A DNA stretch of 64,000 bases, from positions 62,001 through 126,000 of the forward strand of contig NZ_CANLZZ010000003.1 in assembly GCF_947495725.1 (NCBI RefSeq). The letters are read 5' to 3'. Positions 62,582 to 64,000 of the stretch are shown here, piece after piece; position 1 is the stretch's first letter, and the number at the start of each line of letters is the position of its first letter. The notes under the pieces were generated by a model. It made no database searches. It worked only from the letters and a program-made list of their open reading frames with translations, and had not been told where the DNA came from. Source of the stretch: an uncultured Lutibacter sp. (lineage in GTDB: Bacteria; Bacteroidota; Bacteroidia; Flavobacteriales; Flavobacteriaceae). The translations under genes and the position numbers were made by a program.

Positions 62582-63274
62582 ATGAAACATCTTATTTACA
62601 TACTTTCTTTTGTATTAGCAACAACGGCAATAGCTCAAAATTCTGATAATTTATCTTTAGAAAAGGAAAAATTAAAACTAGCTTTAAGTTATAGTGATGA
62701 AGAAGTAGCATCTTCAGCTATGTATAATATTATTGCTATTGAAGGCCCACAAAGTACCTATAAAGATAGTTTAGCTTATTTATATTTTAATAATGCTAAG
62801 TATGTTTCTTGTTTTTTAGTAACTGATGATATTTTAAAAAGAAAACCAAATGATGTAGCTTTATTAGAAATGAATGCTGTTTCATTAGAATCTATGGGCG
62901 CTATAAGTAAGGCTGCTGAAGTGTATGCTAATTTACTTACAAAAACAAATAATAATTACCACGCATATAAGTTAGCTGGTTTACAAGTTTCGTTAAAAAA
63001 ACTTGAGGAAGCTTATGTTACAATTAAAAAAGCAAAAGAACTTAAGGATACGGGTAAAGTTAAAATTACTTTTCAGGTAAATAAAAATTACAATCAAAAT
63101 GTTGATTTAAATGCAGCGATAGCTTATTTAGAAGGAATAATAGCTTTACAATTAAACAAAACAGGTGAAGCCAAGTTAAGTTTAATGAGAGCTATAAATT
63201 TATTCCCAGATTTTGCACTTGCAAAAAGTAAATTAACAATTATTGAAAGTTCTGAAAACCAAAAAGAAAATTAG
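62582..63274 (+). CDS. exported tetratricopeptide repeat protein
   Basis: A 230-aa protein starting at ATG 62582 with a signal peptide (MKHLIYILSFVLATTAIAQ); an upstream in-frame TTG would add 19 residues and hide the signal peptide, so it is rejected. The mature part is all-helical with TPR-like helix pairs (NNAKYVSCFLVTDDILKRKPNDVALLEMNAV, GAISKAAEVYANLLTKTNNNYHAYKLAGLQV, AIAYLEGIIALQLNKTGEAKLSLMRAI), of the kind that scaffold protein complexes in the periplasm. No specific partner can be inferred. Its stop codon directly abuts the stop of the convergent uvrA gene. Confidence 0.85.
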   Translation: MKHLIYILSFVLATTAIAQNSDNLSLEKEKLKLALSYSDEEVASSAMYNIIAIEGPQSTYKDSLAYLYFNNAKYVSCFLVTDDILKRKPNDVALLEMNAVSLESMGAISKAAEVYANLLTKTNNNYHAYKLAGLQVSLKKLEEAYVTIKKAKELKDTGKVKITFQVNKNYNQNVDLNAAIAYLEGIIALQLNKTGEAKLSLMRAINLFPDFALAKSKLTIIESSENQKEN

Positions 63275-64000
63275 TTAACTTAATTTTTCAGCTAAATAAG
63301 AGGCTGTGTAGGAATCTTTACATTTTGCTAAATCTTCAGGAGTTCCTTGAAATAGGAGTGAACCTCCTTTTTTACCACCTTCTTTCCCTAAATCAATTAT
63401 GTAATCTGCGCATTTTATTAAATCAATGTTATGTTCAATTACAACAATAGAATGACCATTGTTTATAAGTGCGTTAAACGATTTTAATAATTTTTTAATA
63501 TCGTGAAAATGTAAACCAGTTGTAGGTTCATCAAAAATAAACAAAGATTTTTCTTGACGTGTACCTTTTACTAAAAACGATGCAAGTTTTATACGTTGTG
63601 CTTCTCCACCAGAAAGTGTTGATGATGATTGACCAAGAGTTACGTAGCCAAGTCCAACATCTTGTAAAGGCTGTAATTTTCGAACTATTTTAGTTTCTCC
63701 ATTTTTATTAAAAAATTCAATAGCATCATTAATTGTACTATTTAAAATATCATTAATTGATTTTTGTTGAAATTTAACTTCTAAAACTTCTTTTTTAAAT
63801 CGTTTCCCTTTACAAGTCTCACATTCTAAATGAACATCAGCCATAAATTGCATTTCAATAGTAACTTCACCTTCACCTTTGCAAACTTCACATCGGCCAC
63901 CTTCTACATTGAAAGAGAAATGTTTAGGTTGATAATTTCTAATTTTCGCTAATTTTTCAGAAGCAAATAAAGCTCTTATGTCGTCGTATGCTTTTATATA
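63275..64000 (-). CDS. uvrA: excinuclease ABC subunit A (UvrA), C-terminal part; right-truncated
   Basis: The damage-recognition ATPase of nucleotide excision repair. The window holds the C-terminal ~240 residues, open to the right edge in frame. Visible are the second zinc-finger module (GGRCEVCKGEGEVTIE and ECETCKGKRF), the ABC signature TLSGGEAQRIKLAS, Walker B SLFIFDEPTTGLHF, and the H-loop region HSIVVIEHNIDLI. The stop at 63275 abuts the TPR gene stop. An internal methionine near 63853 is not the start; the coding frame continues upstream of it to base 64000. Confidence 0.97.
   Translation of the reverse strand, partial: YIKAYDDIRALFASEKLAKIRNYQPKHFSFNVEGGRCEVCKGEGEVTIEMQFMADVHLECETCKGKRFKKEVLEVKFQQKSINDILNSTINDAIEFFNKNGETKIVRKLQPLQDVGLGYVTLGQSSSTLSGGEAQRIKLASFLVKGTRQEKSLFIFDEPTTGLHFHDIKKLLKSFNALINNGHSIVVIEHNIDLIKCADYIIDLGKEGGKKGGSLLFQGTPEDLAKCKDSYTASYLAEKLS

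Noticed and set aside
1-64000. CRISPR array, insertion sequence, prophage or integrative element
   Set aside because: No regularly spaced direct repeats, transposase, integrase, phage structural gene or repeated attachment site was seen on reading both strands.

Overview
The window is chromosomal DNA from a member of the Bacteroidota, most likely the Flavobacteriaceae. It is AT-rich throughout. The taxonomic evidence is a type IX secretion (T9SS) C-terminal sorting domain, several promoters with the Bacteroidota -7 element TAnnTTTG, a long (1112 aa) SecA, carboxypeptidase-regulatory/plug/beta-barrel outer membrane proteins, a bacillithiol deacetylase (BshB1) and small families typical of flavobacteria (DUF2795, DUF2147, DUF937). 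I see no insertion sequence, prophage, integrase, CRISPR array or toxin-antitoxin pair. No gene-free stretch exceeds 300 bases. Both ends cut a gene: CcoN/O on the left and UvrA on the right.

Layout. 1-4371: end of a cbb3 cytochrome oxidase operon (ccoO part, ccoQ, ccoP), then ccoG, ccoH and a UreH-like membrane protein. 4374-6022: two tandem class I polyphosphate kinases (PPK2), packed directly behind the oxidase assembly genes. 6076-11284, minus strand: secA, a DUF2795 protein, cobalamin adenosyltransferase and a methyltransferase. 11376-14626: a Wza-like lipoprotein and a Wzc-like tyrosine autokinase for polysaccharide export. 14627-15868, minus: lone hutI. 16023-19305: pta-ackA. 19339-20793, minus: a secreted T9SS protein with five chitin-binding-like modules. 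21037-24310: a class II and a class I fumarase, divergent. 24481-24645: a 54-residue membrane microprotein. 24712-32310, minus: two beta-barrel receptors flanking an ArsC-like reductase, then a HAD hydrolase and prfB. 32453-35307: threonine aldolase, exported MsrA, an NAD-epimerase-like protein and a small membrane protein. 35304-38834: small membrane and outer membrane proteins, a dicarboxylate/amino-acid symporter and a DCC-family protein. 38929-43276: a MacAB-like efflux operon. 43463-51173: metabolic genes, Pcm, a PagL-like deacylase, a SUMF1-fold lipoprotein, DUF2147, KdsC and a DUF2520 protein. 51310-54039: ppdK. 54331-60419, minus: a MarR-regulated RND efflux operon with TolC. 60533-61390: a plant-type LRR protein. 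61618-64000: bshB1, tRNA-His, a TPR protein and uvrA.

The gene set fits an organism that respires at low oxygen (cbb3 oxidase), gains ATP from acetyl-CoA through Pta-AckA, interconverts PEP and pyruvate through PPDK, and can recover nucleoside triphosphates from polyphosphate. The surface genes suggest capsule or exopolysaccharide export and glycan binding. Most genes are in short, tightly packed operons bounded by strong hairpin terminators, many of which serve convergent pairs.

I did not find an obviously new multi-gene system. The observations most worth following are the multi-module T9SS carbohydrate-binding protein with no enzyme domain, the 54-aa microprotein with its own promoter and terminator, the SUMF1-fold lipoprotein lacking the catalytic cysteines of formylglycine-generating enzymes, the tandem PPK2 genes behind the cbb3 assembly genes, and the operator-like repeats upstream of the marR operon and the two receptor genes.
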